Under the pieces are notes generated by a model. That model did no database searches, had not been told where the DNA came from, and saw only the letters and a list, made by a program, of their open reading frames with translations. From contig DBTY01000046.1 in the NCBI GenBank assembly GCA_002307295.1, positions 91,052 through 155,051 of the forward strand: DNA of 64,000 bases, written 5' to 3'. Each line of letters opens with the position of its first letter. Position 1 is the first letter of the stretch. Both the position numbers and the translations under genes were made by a program. Origin of the DNA: Ignavibacteriales bacterium UBA1304. Lineage in GTDB: Bacteria > Bacteroidota > Ignavibacteria > Ignavibacteriales > Ignavibacteriaceae. Shown one piece after another: positions 28,786-37,921 of the stretch.

Positions 28786-30119
28786 AATACACTTATAGCC
28801 GATTAATATTTTATACTTTGCTAATTTATTTGTTTATCGGCGCAATTTCTTTTGCGCAAAGTAATGAACCCGACGTAAGAAAAACTTATTATAAAAACGG
28901 AAAAGTTAAAACTTCCGGAACTTATGTAAATGGAGTCCTTGACGGTTTATTTTATGAATATAATGAAGACGGAAGTCTCTGGAAAGAATGGATATTTGTA
29001 AAGGGAAAAGAAGAAGGCCATTCTAAATGGTATTTTAGCAACGGCATTCTTAGCATCGACTGGAATTATCATAACGGGAAAAAAGAAGGTCTTTCCAAAT
29101 GGTATTATGAAACCGGAGAATTATTTTCCGAACAAATTTATGTGAATGGATTAATTGACGGCCTTACTAAAACTTATTATAAAACCGGCGAACTTCAGGG
29201 AGAATGGAATTACGTCAGAGGAAACCTTGAAGGAATTTCCAAAACATATACTTTAGACAAAAAACTTGAAGTTGAAAGAATGTACAAAAACGGCATTCAA
29301 AACGGTATTTCAAGAGTGTATCACAGCAACAACGTAATTGCAGTTGAAGCTAATTACGTTAATGATAAAATGAACGGAGAAGTGAGATTTTATGACCCGT
29401 CAAGATACTTAAGAGTTAAAGACTTTTATAAAAACGGAGAGTTGGTAAGCCGCGTGCGTTATGACTATATGGGCAAATTCGAAGTCGCTGAAAAAAACGA
29501 CGAGAATTATTATGCTAATGGATGTATGAAAGACGAAACTTATTCTAAAGCAAATAAGAAAGACGGACCTTTTAAGAAGTACTATGAATCCGGCTTCTTA
29601 AAAGAAGAAGGGACTTACGTTAACGATACTATTAAAGGCTATGTTTATGATTATTACGAAGGGGGAGTAGTTAGCCAGCGTAAAGAATACATTAACGGTG
29701 TACATAAAGGAATAACTCTTGGATATTACCCAACGGGAGAATTAAGATCGGAATCTAATTATGTTAACGATACTTTAGAAGGGATTTCAATTATTTATTC
29801 TAAAGATCATAATCTTGATTCATCTATGTACTTTAGCAAAGGGAAGGTAGACGGCGAGTTGAAAACGTACTACCCAAGCGGAATGACAAAGACTATTGAA
29901 GCGTTCAAAAAAAATGATATATTAAGCCGTATTACTTATTATAAATATGGCGCTGTTAAAAGCGAAGAGTATTATATCGGCGCCGCTCTTTCAGGGTGGG
30001 CAAAATATTATTACGAAAATGGCAAGCCTGAAAAAGAAGAATTTTATGATAATGGCAATATGACCAAAAGTAAAGTTTATGATGCAAATGGTAATCTTGT
30101 CTCTACAAAAGGTTATTAA
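28782..30119 (+). CDS. Secreted YwqK/MORN-type repeat protein
   Basis: 445 residues: an N-terminal hydrophobic stretch (LIFYTLLIYLFIGAISFAQS) acting as signal peptide, then about 16 tandem repeats of roughly 23 residues of the form YY-nG-l--E--Y-nG--dG. These match the YwqK/MORN-like variant repeat, which folds into a beta-meander; functions are mostly unknown (some are antitoxins, others surface proteins). The ATG overlaps the tyrA stop by four bases, implying translational coupling to an aromatic amino acid gene, an unusual partnership. No toxin gene is adjacent. Confidence 0.78.
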   Translation: MKYTYSRLIFYTLLIYLFIGAISFAQSNEPDVRKTYYKNGKVKTSGTYVNGVLDGLFYEYNEDGSLWKEWIFVKGKEEGHSKWYFSNGILSIDWNYHNGKKEGLSKWYYETGELFSEQIYVNGLIDGLTKTYYKTGELQGEWNYVRGNLEGISKTYTLDKKLEVERMYKNGIQNGISRVYHSNNVIAVEANYVNDKMNGEVRFYDPSRYLRVKDFYKNGELVSRVRYDYMGKFEVAEKNDENYYANGCMKDETYSKANKKDGPFKKYYESGFLKEEGTYVNDTIKGYVYDYYEGGVVSQRKEYINGVHKGITLGYYPTGELRSESNYVNDTLEGISIIYSKDHNLDSSMYFSKGKVDGELKTYYPSGMTKTIEAFKKNDILSRITYYKYGAVKSEEYYIGAALSGWAKYYYENGKPEKEEFYDNGNMTKSKVYDANGNLVSTKGY

Positions 30120-30125
30120 CAAATA

Positions 30126-30205
30126 GGCATCATGGTTCGACCATGACGCCCCAGGTCGCAAGAAAATTATTACTGGGCGGTCACGGTAGCGCCTCAAAGC
30201 CCCAG
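30126..30205 (+). ncRNA. Candidate structured leader RNA upstream of aguB
   Basis: The 126-base gap before aguB is GC-richer than its surroundings and full of complementary segments. Hairpin 1 (30126-30150): GGCATCATGGT / ACCATGACGCC, 11 positions with one A-C mismatch and a TCG loop. Then GCCCCAG occurs twice (30148-30154 and 30199-30205) with CTGGGC between (30173-30178), so the middle element can pair with either outer copy. GGCG/CGCC (30176-30179, 30190-30193) offers another stem. Mutually exclusive pairing is what riboswitches and attenuators show. No T-run follows, so control could be at translation. I recognise no known family. The first hairpin could also simply end the upstream transcript. 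Confidence 0.4.
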
Positions 30206-30245
30206 AAATGATTGGTATGCGTAAACGTTTAATAATGGTTTAATT

Positions 30246-31136
30246 ATGAAAAAAAAGAAAAAATTTACAATAGGTCTAATTCAGATAGCTCTTTCTGAAA
30301 ACGGCAAAGATAATCTAAAGAAAGCCGCTGTATGGATAGAGAAAGCGGCTAAAGCAGGCGCGCAGGTCGTATGTCTGCCGGAACTTTTTAAATCGCAGTA
30401 TTTTTGCCAGAATGAAGACGTAGCTTTATTCGATCTTGCTGAAACAATCCCCGGCGAATCGACCGAAAAACTTTCTAAAGTAGCGGCAAAAAATAAAGTA
30501 TCTATTGTGATACCTTTATTTGAAAAAAGAGCCGCAGGCTTATATCATAACAGCGCCGTAATTGTAGACGCAGACGGAAAAAGTTTGGGAGTTTACAGAA
30601 AGATGCACATCCCTGACGACCCGGCATATTATGAAAAATTTTATTTTACTCCCGGAGATCTTGGTTATAAATCGTTTGATACAAAATATGGCAGCATAGG
30701 AACGCTTATCTGCTGGGATCAGTGGTACCCGGAAGCTGCTCGTTTAACCGCTCTGCATGGGGCTGACGTGATATTTTATCCGACTGCGATAGGCTGGCAC
30801 CCATATGAAAAAGAACAATACGGCGCGGCTCAACGCGATTCATGGCAGACTGTGCAACGAGGTCATGCAGTAGCAAACGGAGTTTATGTCGCTTCAGTGA
30901 ACAGAGTAGGCCACGAGAAAACTATCCCAGACGCGCCGGGCATTGAATTCTGGGGTTCGTCTTTTATATGCGATCCGCAGGGCGTAGTTATTGCGGAAGC
31001 GTCCGTAGATAAAGAAGAGATATTGCTTGCAGAAGTTGATCCGGAACATCAGGAAGATATAAGAAGAAACTGGCCGTTTTTAAGAGACAGGCGAATTGAT
31101 TCGTATAAAGAAATAACAAAACGATTTATTGATTAA
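30246..31136 (+). CDS. aguB: N-carbamoylputrescine amidase
   Basis: Hydrolyses N-carbamoylputrescine to putrescine, CO2 and ammonia. The 296 residues belong to the carbon-nitrogen hydrolase family with the Glu-Lys-Cys triad: E46 in LPELFKSQYF, K119 in YRKMHIPD and C156 in ICWDQWYPE. SQYFCQNED and GWHPYEKEQYG segments are characteristic of AguB within the family. It precedes aguA by 21 bases, completing the two-step agmatine-to-putrescine route in the cytoplasm. Confidence 0.94.
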   Translation: MKKKKKFTIGLIQIALSENGKDNLKKAAVWIEKAAKAGAQVVCLPELFKSQYFCQNEDVALFDLAETIPGESTEKLSKVAAKNKVSIVIPLFEKRAAGLYHNSAVIVDADGKSLGVYRKMHIPDDPAYYEKFYFTPGDLGYKSFDTKYGSIGTLICWDQWYPEAARLTALHGADVIFYPTAIGWHPYEKEQYGAAQRDSWQTVQRGHAVANGVYVASVNRVGHEKTIPDAPGIEFWGSSFICDPQGVVIAEASVDKEEILLAEVDPEHQEDIRRNWPFLRDRRIDSYKEITKRFID

Positions 31137-31157
31137 TATTATTCATGGATTTTTAGA

Positions 31158-32246
31158 ATGACGATGAAAAAAAATAATTCCGCTGAAACTGATAAAGAAA
31201 ACTTAAGACTTCCGGCTGAGTGGGAAAATCACGAAGCTACCTGGATCGGCTGGCCGCATAATAAAGAGGACTGGCCTGGTAAAATAGAAATTATTCAATG
31301 GGTTTACGGCGAAATTGTGAGCAAAATTTCACAAAAAGAAAAAGTAAGAATTATCGTTAATTCTAAAGCTCATGAAGAGCAGGCTAAAAAAGTTTTGCAG
31401 CTTGCAGAAATTAAACTAAAGAATATCGAGTTTTACATCCTGCCTACTAACAGGGGCTGGTTGAGGGATTCGGGCCCGGCTTTTGTTTTAGCCGATAGTA
31501 AAATTAAACAGGTTAGCTTTGGTTTTAACGCCTGGGCAAAATATGATAACTGGAAGAAAGACGTTAAAGTCCCCGCGATGATTTCAGAATGGCGTAAACT
31601 TAAGGAGACCGAAGTATTCTATAACAATAAAAGAGTTGTATTGGAAGGGGGAAGCATTGACGGCAATGGCTCTGGAACCTTGCTTACTACTGAAGAATGT
31701 CTTCTCGATAAAAAAATACAGGTAAGAAATCCTGGATTTGCAAAAGCAGATTATGAAAAAGTATTTGACGAATATCTCGGCGTTAAAAAAGTTATCTGGC
31801 TTGGAAAAGGAATTGCAGGAGACGATACTCATGGTCATGTAGACGACTTATGCCGTTTTGTAAATGCAAATACTGTCGTTCTTGTTCAGGAAAATGATAA
31901 GAAAGAAAAAAATTATAAACCGCTAAATGAAAACAGGGAACGCCTTCAGGGAGCAAAAACAGCTGACGGACAAAAGCTTAATACAGTTTATCTGCCTATG
32001 CCCTCGCCAATAGTATTTGATGGAATGAGATTGCCTGCAAGTTACGCTAATTTTTATATTTCTAATAATGCGGTTTTAGTCCCGACCTTTAACGATCCGA
32101 ACGATAGAATTGCGCTTGGCATACTTTCCGAATTGTTTGAAGACCGTCAGGTAATTGGCGTCCATTCTGTAGATTTAGTCTGGGGCTTAGGAACCATCCA
32201 TTGCCTGACGCATGAACAGGCCGCCGCCCCGGTAAAAAAGAAGTAA
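31158..32246 (+). CDS. aguA: Agmatine deiminase
   Basis: Converts agmatine to N-carbamoylputrescine and ammonia, the step before AguB. 362 residues of the guanidino-modifying superfamily: WIGWPHNKEDWPG, GWLRDSGPAFV, GGSIDGNG, DDTHGHVDDLCRF, and the catalytic cysteine C349 in GTIHCLTHEQ. Two nearby ATGs (31158 and 31164) could serve as start; the first is used. A gene for arginine decarboxylase was not seen in the window. Confidence 0.94.
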   Translation: MTMKKNNSAETDKENLRLPAEWENHEATWIGWPHNKEDWPGKIEIIQWVYGEIVSKISQKEKVRIIVNSKAHEEQAKKVLQLAEIKLKNIEFYILPTNRGWLRDSGPAFVLADSKIKQVSFGFNAWAKYDNWKKDVKVPAMISEWRKLKETEVFYNNKRVVLEGGSIDGNGSGTLLTTEECLLDKKIQVRNPGFAKADYEKVFDEYLGVKKVIWLGKGIAGDDTHGHVDDLCRFVNANTVVLVQENDKKEKNYKPLNENRERLQGAKTADGQKLNTVYLPMPSPIVFDGMRLPASYANFYISNNAVLVPTFNDPNDRIALGILSELFEDRQVIGVHSVDLVWGLGTIHCLTHEQAAAPVKKK

Positions 32247-32249
32247 GCG

Positions 32250-33473
32250 CTATTTATTATTGTTCATTCTTTTTGATATCTTGTCGAAGATGGTATCAAC
32301 CTGAATATCTTTTTCTTTACTGACCAATATCTTTATTCTTAAACGCGTAAGGACTAATCCAGCTGTCGCAAGTATTGCAAGATGAATTATTTGCGGCAAT
32401 ACGTCGTTAAAGCCCGCGCCCATTTGAGCTATTCTTGCAAAAGCGCTAAGATATGGCGTGGTTGGAAAAATTTGAGTAAGATATTGTAACGCAACCGGCA
32501 TCGATCTCATTGGCCACGAATAACCAGACATCAGGAAAAAAGGATAAGTAGTAAATACAAAAAACTGCAAAGCCATTATCTTACGCTCAAAAAACGAAGC
32601 TATAAAAATACCCACAAACATTACGGATAATAATAAAAGCGCAGTCGCAACTACAAGCGCAAAAACACTTCCTTCAAGCCGTTGGGAGTACATATTAAAA
32701 ATAAATGTAAAGAAGAAAAAAGCATAACAGGAATAAAGGATAAAATAGATCGCTCCTTTACCCATAATTAAAGCCCAGGGGCTTCCGTTCGCCGTATAAA
32801 ACAATTCTCTTATGGTGTGGTTCTCTCTTTCTTTCGCTACGCTTTCCGATAGCCCTATTAGCAGAGTCTGCTGCAAAATAAGAATGATAATCCCGGCGAT
32901 CATAAAATCGCCATAACTTTCGGTAGTGTTAAAAAGCGAACGCAAATCAAGACTTAGAGGATCGGCTGCTCTTTTAGCCTGATTAATATTATATCCGGCT
33001 GACTCAAAGAACTGTACTTTTGTTTTCGTCCCAGTTGCAAGAGCAATTTCGTTAACTGCTTTATTCATATCGTTAGAAACTAAAAACCGGGTTGTATTTA
33101 AAAAGAGTCTGAGGTCTGCGCCTTTGCCTCTTTTTACGTCCTTTTCAAAATCTCTCTCTATGTATATAATGCCCTGCGCTTCCATAGAGTAAATATATTC
33201 TTTCGCTTCTTCAAGATTTCCGGTTACCTTCATAACCTTTATCATTGGATGGGCGTCAATTTCTTTAATAAGCGTTTCTGAAGTTTTAGAATGATCCATA
33301 TCAACAACAATGGTGTTGATATCGCGCTCTGTTTTATTCATGTAAATAGAACAATAGAAAAATGCATAAAAGAGAGGGGATAATAATATAATAGTGATTA
33401 TATTTCTATCCTTTGCAATAAATGCCGCTTCTCTTTTGAAAACTTCAAAAAGGCCTCTCAATCTTCTATTCAT
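32250..33473 (-). CDS. ABC-2 type transporter permease
   Basis: 407 residues. One N-terminal membrane segment (IITIILLSPLFYAFFYC), a large extracytoplasmic domain (about 40-180), then five segments from about residue 185, including the ABC-2 stretch KERENHTIRELFYT. This is the ABC2_membrane_3 architecture of the YbhR/YhhJ type, used in drug or lipid export. It overlaps the preceding permease gene by 8 bases. No ABC ATPase is encoded with it. Confidence 0.88.
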   Translation of the reverse strand: MNRRLRGLFEVFKREAAFIAKDRNIITIILLSPLFYAFFYCSIYMNKTERDINTIVVDMDHSKTSETLIKEIDAHPMIKVMKVTGNLEEAKEYIYSMEAQGIIYIERDFEKDVKRGKGADLRLFLNTTRFLVSNDMNKAVNEIALATGTKTKVQFFESAGYNINQAKRAADPLSLDLRSLFNTTESYGDFMIAGIIILILQQTLLIGLSESVAKERENHTIRELFYTANGSPWALIMGKGAIYFILYSCYAFFFFTFIFNMYSQRLEGSVFALVVATALLLLSVMFVGIFIASFFERKIMALQFFVFTTYPFFLMSGYSWPMRSMPVALQYLTQIFPTTPYLSAFARIAQMGAGFNDVLPQIIHLAILATAGLVLTRLRIKILVSKEKDIQVDTIFDKISKRMNNNK

Positions 33474-34671
33474 TGTTAGGCTCCTCCTGAGATGGAATAG
33501 CTAAAGACTTTCTCATTCTTATTTTTAACATTATCATAATTACAATAAACGATACAACTAAAAAGACCGACAACTTTAAGGTTTCAGGCAGCGCATATTT
33601 TATTGGCGCGTTCATCTGGTATATTTTTAGAAACCCTGTAAGAAAATGCGTATAAGGAATTGTTTGCGCATAAAGCTGGTGAACTTCCGGCATGCCCCAT
33701 AAAGGAAACGTGTAGCCGCTAAAAATAAATGCCGGAGTATTAATAAACAGGGCTACTTCTGTAGCCATCTGCTGATCGGGAAAAACTGTTCCAATAGCAA
33801 ACCCATAAAAAAACGATACAATGACGAAGAAAAGTAAAAACAATACCGTATAAAGGACAGAACCCAATATAGGTATGTTGAATAACGTGAAGAATACGCC
33901 GAGTATCATCAATGCGGTAGCTGAATGAATACATAAATGCGGAATGGATTTGCCTATTAGGACGGGGAATATTCTGCCTCCGGCCAAGTCAGTAAGCTCT
34001 CTGAATGTATTATGAGTAATTTCTGAACTTATAAGCAAAACCGCTACTACCATTATTATCATTTGAAGAATTACTGTTAATAGCCCTGGCGTCAGGTAAT
34101 TTTCGTAACTGTAGTTCGGGTTGAATAATATTTGCGTCTGAACTCTGATGGGGCTTAAAATATTCATCGCCTGATCTTCTTTGAGTCCTGCGGATAATAA
34201 TTTTTTACGAACAGCTCCTGCCGAAACCATTTTTATTATTTTAACGCCGTCATTATATATATAATTGCTGGTTACTAAGTTTGTTGTTCCTTTGAATAAT
34301 ATTACTCCGGTAGATTTTCCGTTTTTTAAGCTGGACTCCATATGTTCAGGAATAAAAAACGCTCCCTGAATATTTCCTTTAAGAAACTGCGCCTTAATCT
34401 CGCTGATGGAATTTACGTTAATAACGTTAGTCATCGAACTGGTAGATTCAATGTATCTAATTATCAACCGGGAGGTTTCGCTATGATCCTGGTCGCAGAT
34501 TGCAACTGGCACTTTATGAACTAATTCAAATTTATATATTGATGCAAATATGGTAAAAAGAATAATAGGGAGAATGATAGAAAGTATATAAAGCGTCTTT
34601 CTATCGGCAATCCTATGCAGTTCTCTTTTTAATATAGCAAGAGTCGGCGAATTTATTTTTTCATTTTTCAT
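33466..34671 (-). CDS. ABC-2 type transporter permease
   Basis: 401 residues, the same architecture as its neighbour: a first membrane segment near residue 25-45 (ILSIILPIILFTIFASIY), an external domain with VAICDQDHSETSRLIIRYIE, and five C-terminal segments starting near residue 190 with ITHNTFRELTDLAGGRIFPVLIGK. The two are probably paralogues that form a heterodimeric channel. The gene follows the HlyD-type gene by 24 bases. Confidence 0.88.
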   Translation of the reverse strand: MKNEKINSPTLAILKRELHRIADRKTLYILSIILPIILFTIFASIYKFELVHKVPVAICDQDHSETSRLIIRYIESTSSMTNVINVNSISEIKAQFLKGNIQGAFFIPEHMESSLKNGKSTGVILFKGTTNLVTSNYIYNDGVKIIKMVSAGAVRKKLLSAGLKEDQAMNILSPIRVQTQILFNPNYSYENYLTPGLLTVILQMIIMVVAVLLISSEITHNTFRELTDLAGGRIFPVLIGKSIPHLCIHSATALMILGVFFTLFNIPILGSVLYTVLFLLFFVIVSFFYGFAIGTVFPDQQMATEVALFINTPAFIFSGYTFPLWGMPEVHQLYAQTIPYTHFLTGFLKIYQMNAPIKYALPETLKLSVFLVVSFIVIMIMLKIRMRKSLAIPSQEEPNNE

Positions 34672-34695
34672 CTTGAACGTTTGCGCATTTTAAAT

Positions 34696-35676
34696 TTATA
34701 AAACTATATTTACAGTCATGCCTGGTCTTAAACCAGTGACTGAGCCTTTAGGCTTTAGTTTTACTTCAAAAGTTTTCAAGTCAAAATCGCCTTTCTGATT
34801 AGTTGGTTTCCAGTTGGCAAAGTCGCCCATAGGAGCGATATATGTAACCTGAAAATCGGCTTTAACGTTGCCTAAAGCGGGGATAGTTCCGTGGAAAGTG
34901 GAACCTATTTTAACTTTAGCCATATAGTCTTCTCTAAGCTGTAAAACTACCCACGAATCGGAAAGATTAGTAATTGTAAATATAGGATAACCGCTTGCAA
35001 TAACTTCGCCTGGGTCTACAATTTTTTTGCTTAACTCTCCGGTCATAGGAGCTTTAATCGTCAGTTCCTGCTGGTAAGCTAAAACTTCTTTGTATCCGTT
35101 TTGAGCCTGCTGGAACAATGCTTCGGCTCCGGCAATTTCTTCTGAACGCGCGCCTTTAAGGACCATTGTTAATTTAGCTTTTGCAGCTTCCATTTGTTCT
35201 CTTGCGGCTTTATACTGGAATTCAACCTGATCTTTTTCCTGAGCTGAAACTACGCTGTCTCTATAAAGATTTTGAAATCTTGCATATGTTTTATTTGCCA
35301 GATCAAATTGATATTGAGACTGATTAAACAATTTGTGAACGGCTTCTTTTTCTTCAGGGCGAGCTCCATTAAGAGCCATATCGTATTTGGATTTAGCTGC
35401 GTCCATAAGAGATTTAGTCTCAGCTACTTTAGCGTCCATTTCTTTACTTTCAAGAAAAGCAAGAACCTGTCCTTTAGTTACAGTTTGTCCTTCGTCTACA
35501 AATATAGTATCTATTCTTCCGGCAATTTTGGAAGCGACGTCTACGTCTGTGCTTTCAACAATGCCCGTAATAATTAATTCTTTTTCGCTTGAAGCCCGGG
35601 TTACTAAAACGACTACGGATACAATAGCGATTATAATTGGAATAGATAAAATTATTTTTGTTTTTGAGATTGCCAT
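34696..35676 (-). CDS. HlyD-type periplasmic adaptor (membrane fusion protein)
   Basis: 326 residues: N-terminal membrane anchor (IILSIPIIIAIVSVVVLV), lipoyl/barrel-sandwich halves (VDVASKIAGRIDTIFVDEGQTV and TIKAPMTGELSKKIVDPGEVI), an alpha-helical hairpin between them and a beta-barrel end. It links inner-membrane permeases to TolC. The open frame extends to 35766, but ATG 35676 has AAGGAG at the right distance and lies one base after the TolC gene's stop, so it is the start. Confidence 0.92.
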   Translation of the reverse strand: MAISKTKIILSIPIIIAIVSVVVLVTRASSEKELIITGIVESTDVDVASKIAGRIDTIFVDEGQTVTKGQVLAFLESKEMDAKVAETKSLMDAAKSKYDMALNGARPEEKEAVHKLFNQSQYQFDLANKTYARFQNLYRDSVVSAQEKDQVEFQYKAAREQMEAAKAKLTMVLKGARSEEIAGAEALFQQAQNGYKEVLAYQQELTIKAPMTGELSKKIVDPGEVIASGYPIFTITNLSDSWVVLQLREDYMAKVKIGSTFHGTIPALGNVKADFQVTYIAPMGDFANWKPTNQKGDFDLKTFEVKLKPKGSVTGLRPGMTVNIVL

Positions 35677-35677
35677 T

Positions 35678-37138
35678 TTATTTCTCCTTTTTATTCCATA
35701 TAGATAAAACATTTTCCGGTTCGCCGGCAGTTTGAAGCAATTCATTAATAGATTTATAATAATCATAGATGGAGACTTTTCTGTCTACCTGTATTTTTGC
35801 AAGCGAGAGCCTTGCGTCTATTACTTCAAGCGATGTGCCTAATCCGGTTTCGAATCTTTTTTCATTTAATCTTAAATTTTCTTCCGCTAAACTAATGCTG
35901 GCGTCCAATCTTTCATATCTTTCTTTTGCGTTTAGAACGTCTTTATATGTTTTGTTAACCAAAAGACCTATTTTACTACGAGCGTCAGATTCAAGAAATT
36001 TCAGTTCGTCCTGCATGTGCGTTGTAGTCTGGATGTTGTTATAATCCTTAAAACCTTTGAACAGATTATAATTTAGCTGAATTCCAACCGCCCAGTGCGG
36101 CTCCATTATCGAAAGATCTTTCGGAATCATTTCGTATTTGCCAAACGCCGCTATTTGAGGAAGGAATTCTGATCTATCCGCTTTGTATTTCTGGGAAGCT
36201 TCGTCGCGTTTGATAGCAATTAGTTTTAGCAAGGGATAATTGTTTAAGGCTTTCTCTATATAAGTAGATAGAGTGTCGCCAAGCGGTTTATATATTAACG
36301 AATCGTCCACAATAACTGTTTCGTTATCCATGCCCATAGAATTCTGTAATGCAAGATAAGCTACGGTTAGCTTGTTTTTGTCGTCATATAAATTTCTTTC
36401 AGCTTCTGCGACGGCTACTTCTGCGCGTAATACGTGGTAATTGGCTATTAAGCCTTCTTTCAAAAGCTTCTCCGCCTGATTTTTATGCAGCTTCATCCCG
36501 TCCAAAACATTCTGCCGGGTTTTTATAACGTCTGTTACAAGAACAACGGAAAGATAATTGTTAACGGTTTCCTGAATAATTTCGTCTTTTGTCTTTTTAA
36601 GTTCAATTTCAGCGGCAATGCGTTCGTCAATTGACGCGTCTTTAGCCGCTAAGAGTTTGCCGCCTAAAAATAAAGGCTGAATGCCGATTAATGTAGCTGT
36701 TCTATAATCTTGTTTTTTTAACACATCTTCAAATTTGGGTATTGCGCTCGAAAGACCAGAAGCGTATGCAGAAGAAAGAGCCGCCCGTTGAGCAGCCGTT
36801 AGCTGCGTTTGTGTTTTAAGATAGTTGTAAATATTTGCGAGTTCAACCTGATTGCCGGTCTGTATTTGTATCATCGCCTGGCGTATTGGGTCAAGATCCA
36901 TGACGATCGGGTCTTTGAGGTGAGTGTAGCTGGCCTGCAAGTCTATAGAAGGGAGAAAGTTGCCCCATGCTTCTTTTTCTTTGAATTTAGCCTGCTCAAT
37001 TTTTTCGTTATACTGCTTTATTTTTTGGTTTCTTTCCAGCGCAATTGATATAGCTTGTTCCATAGATACTTTTTGTGAAAAAATATCAGTTGAAATCATC
37101 AGAAGAAAAAACCACAAAATACAAAGTTTTATTTTCAT
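35678..37138 (-). CDS. TolC family outer membrane channel protein
   Basis: 486 residues with a signal peptide (MKIKLCILWFFLLMISTDIFS). Two OEP repeats of long amphipathic helices, with typical segments: ISIALERNQKIKQYNEKIEQA, then TVNNYLSVVLVTDVI and a C-terminal RFETGLGTSLEVIDARLSLAKIQVD. It forms the outer-membrane duct of the efflux system encoded downstream. First structural gene after the TetR regulator, from which it is separated by 41 bases. Confidence 0.92.
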   Translation of the reverse strand: MKIKLCILWFFLLMISTDIFSQKVSMEQAISIALERNQKIKQYNEKIEQAKFKEKEAWGNFLPSIDLQASYTHLKDPIVMDLDPIRQAMIQIQTGNQVELANIYNYLKTQTQLTAAQRAALSSAYASGLSSAIPKFEDVLKKQDYRTATLIGIQPLFLGGKLLAAKDASIDERIAAEIELKKTKDEIIQETVNNYLSVVLVTDVIKTRQNVLDGMKLHKNQAEKLLKEGLIANYHVLRAEVAVAEAERNLYDDKNKLTVAYLALQNSMGMDNETVIVDDSLIYKPLGDTLSTYIEKALNNYPLLKLIAIKRDEASQKYKADRSEFLPQIAAFGKYEMIPKDLSIMEPHWAVGIQLNYNLFKGFKDYNNIQTTTHMQDELKFLESDARSKIGLLVNKTYKDVLNAKERYERLDASISLAEENLRLNEKRFETGLGTSLEVIDARLSLAKIQVDRKVSIYDYYKSINELLQTAGEPENVLSIWNKKEK

Positions 37139-37179
37139 ACCAACTCCATATATGTATTATGAATCATCATTCAGCAAAC

Positions 37180-37764
37180 TTACTGAACAATTAGAATCCC
37201 TCTTTTTACAATAAATTTAAGATTTTGTCTGATTACGTTTAATGGAAAATCCTTAGGATTATCCGCCCATTGGTGCAGTAGATTGCTTACGCCTCCAAGC
37301 ACAAAATGCCTGAAGATTAGTACGTTAATATTCGGATTAAAAACTTTTTTGTTTATGCCTTCCACTATTAATTCTTCGCCGGCCTGTAAAAAGACGTTAA
37401 AATAATGGTCGGCTACTTTTGTGGTGTGGCGGTAATAATCGTTTGCAAATACTGTCGCTAATGCAGGGTTGTCGGTAAAAATGTCAAATATCAAATCGAG
37501 TAATCCTTCTAATTTTTCAATAGAATTCAGGTCGGTTCTTGTTTGAATGGCGTTAAGTTCGCAATATAATTTTTCCCAAAGGGTTTCAAATATTCTTGCC
37601 AGCAGTTCTTCTTTATTCTTAAAATAAAGATAAATGCTTCCTGTGGCTACGCCGGCATTTTCTGCAATTCTGGAAATCTTTGCGTCATGATATCCGGTTT
37701 GCGCAAATACTTCAATGGCGGATTTCAAAATATCTTTCTCTTTATTTCCTTCCCGGGTTCTCAT
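37180..37764 (-). CDS. TetR/AcrR family transcriptional regulator
   Basis: 194 residues from ATG 37764. The N-terminal helix-turn-helix is ILKSAIEVFAQTGYHDAKISRIAENAGVATGSIYLYFKNKEELL in shape (residues about 10-55), followed by a helical ligand-binding domain. The open frame reaches ATG 37806, but that codon lies inside the -10 region of a good promoter, so 37764 is preferred. It probably represses itself and the efflux genes tolC-hlyD-permeases that follow on the same strand. Confidence 0.9.
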   Translation of the reverse strand: MRTREGNKEKDILKSAIEVFAQTGYHDAKISRIAENAGVATGSIYLYFKNKEELLARIFETLWEKLYCELNAIQTRTDLNSIEKLEGLLDLIFDIFTDNPALATVFANDYYRHTTKVADHYFNVFLQAGEELIVEGINKKVFNPNINVLIFRHFVLGGVSNLLHQWADNPKDFPLNVIRQNLKFIVKRGILIVQ

Positions 37765-37796
37765 ATTTATCGTAATCTTAAATGAATCAATATTCA

Positions 37797-37825
37797 AAAA
37801 TAACATATTGACCGCTTTTTGTCAA
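37797..37825 (-). promoter_or_regulatory. Promoter of the tetR-efflux operon with overlapping palindrome
   Basis: On the minus strand: TTGACA (37825-37820), 17 bases, TATTTT (37802-37797), a near-consensus sigma-70-type promoter 33 bases before the preferred tetR start. TTGAC and GTCAA (37808-37812 and 37821-37825) form an inverted repeat with an 8-base spacer covering the -35 region and spacer, where a TetR dimer could block polymerase. Operator assignment is inferred from position and symmetry only. Confidence 0.55.
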
Positions 37826-37921
37826 GGTTATTATTAAAATTTATTAAATAACATTTCAATTATAAGCTTTCATTAACTATTTTTGTATAAGCTTTATTAT
37901 AATTATTATGGACTTAGTTCG

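Noticed and set aside
28782..30119. Toxin-antitoxin system for the YwqK-repeat protein
   Set aside because: No adjacent toxin gene, and the protein carries a signal-like N-terminus.
30126..30150. tRNA-like T-arm in the GGTTCGACC segment
   Set aside because: The hairpin has a 3-base loop and no other tRNA arms or acceptor stem are found.
37765..37806. ATG 37806 as tetR start
   Set aside because: It lies inside the -10 region of the TTGACA-17-TATTTT promoter; the transcript would begin after it.
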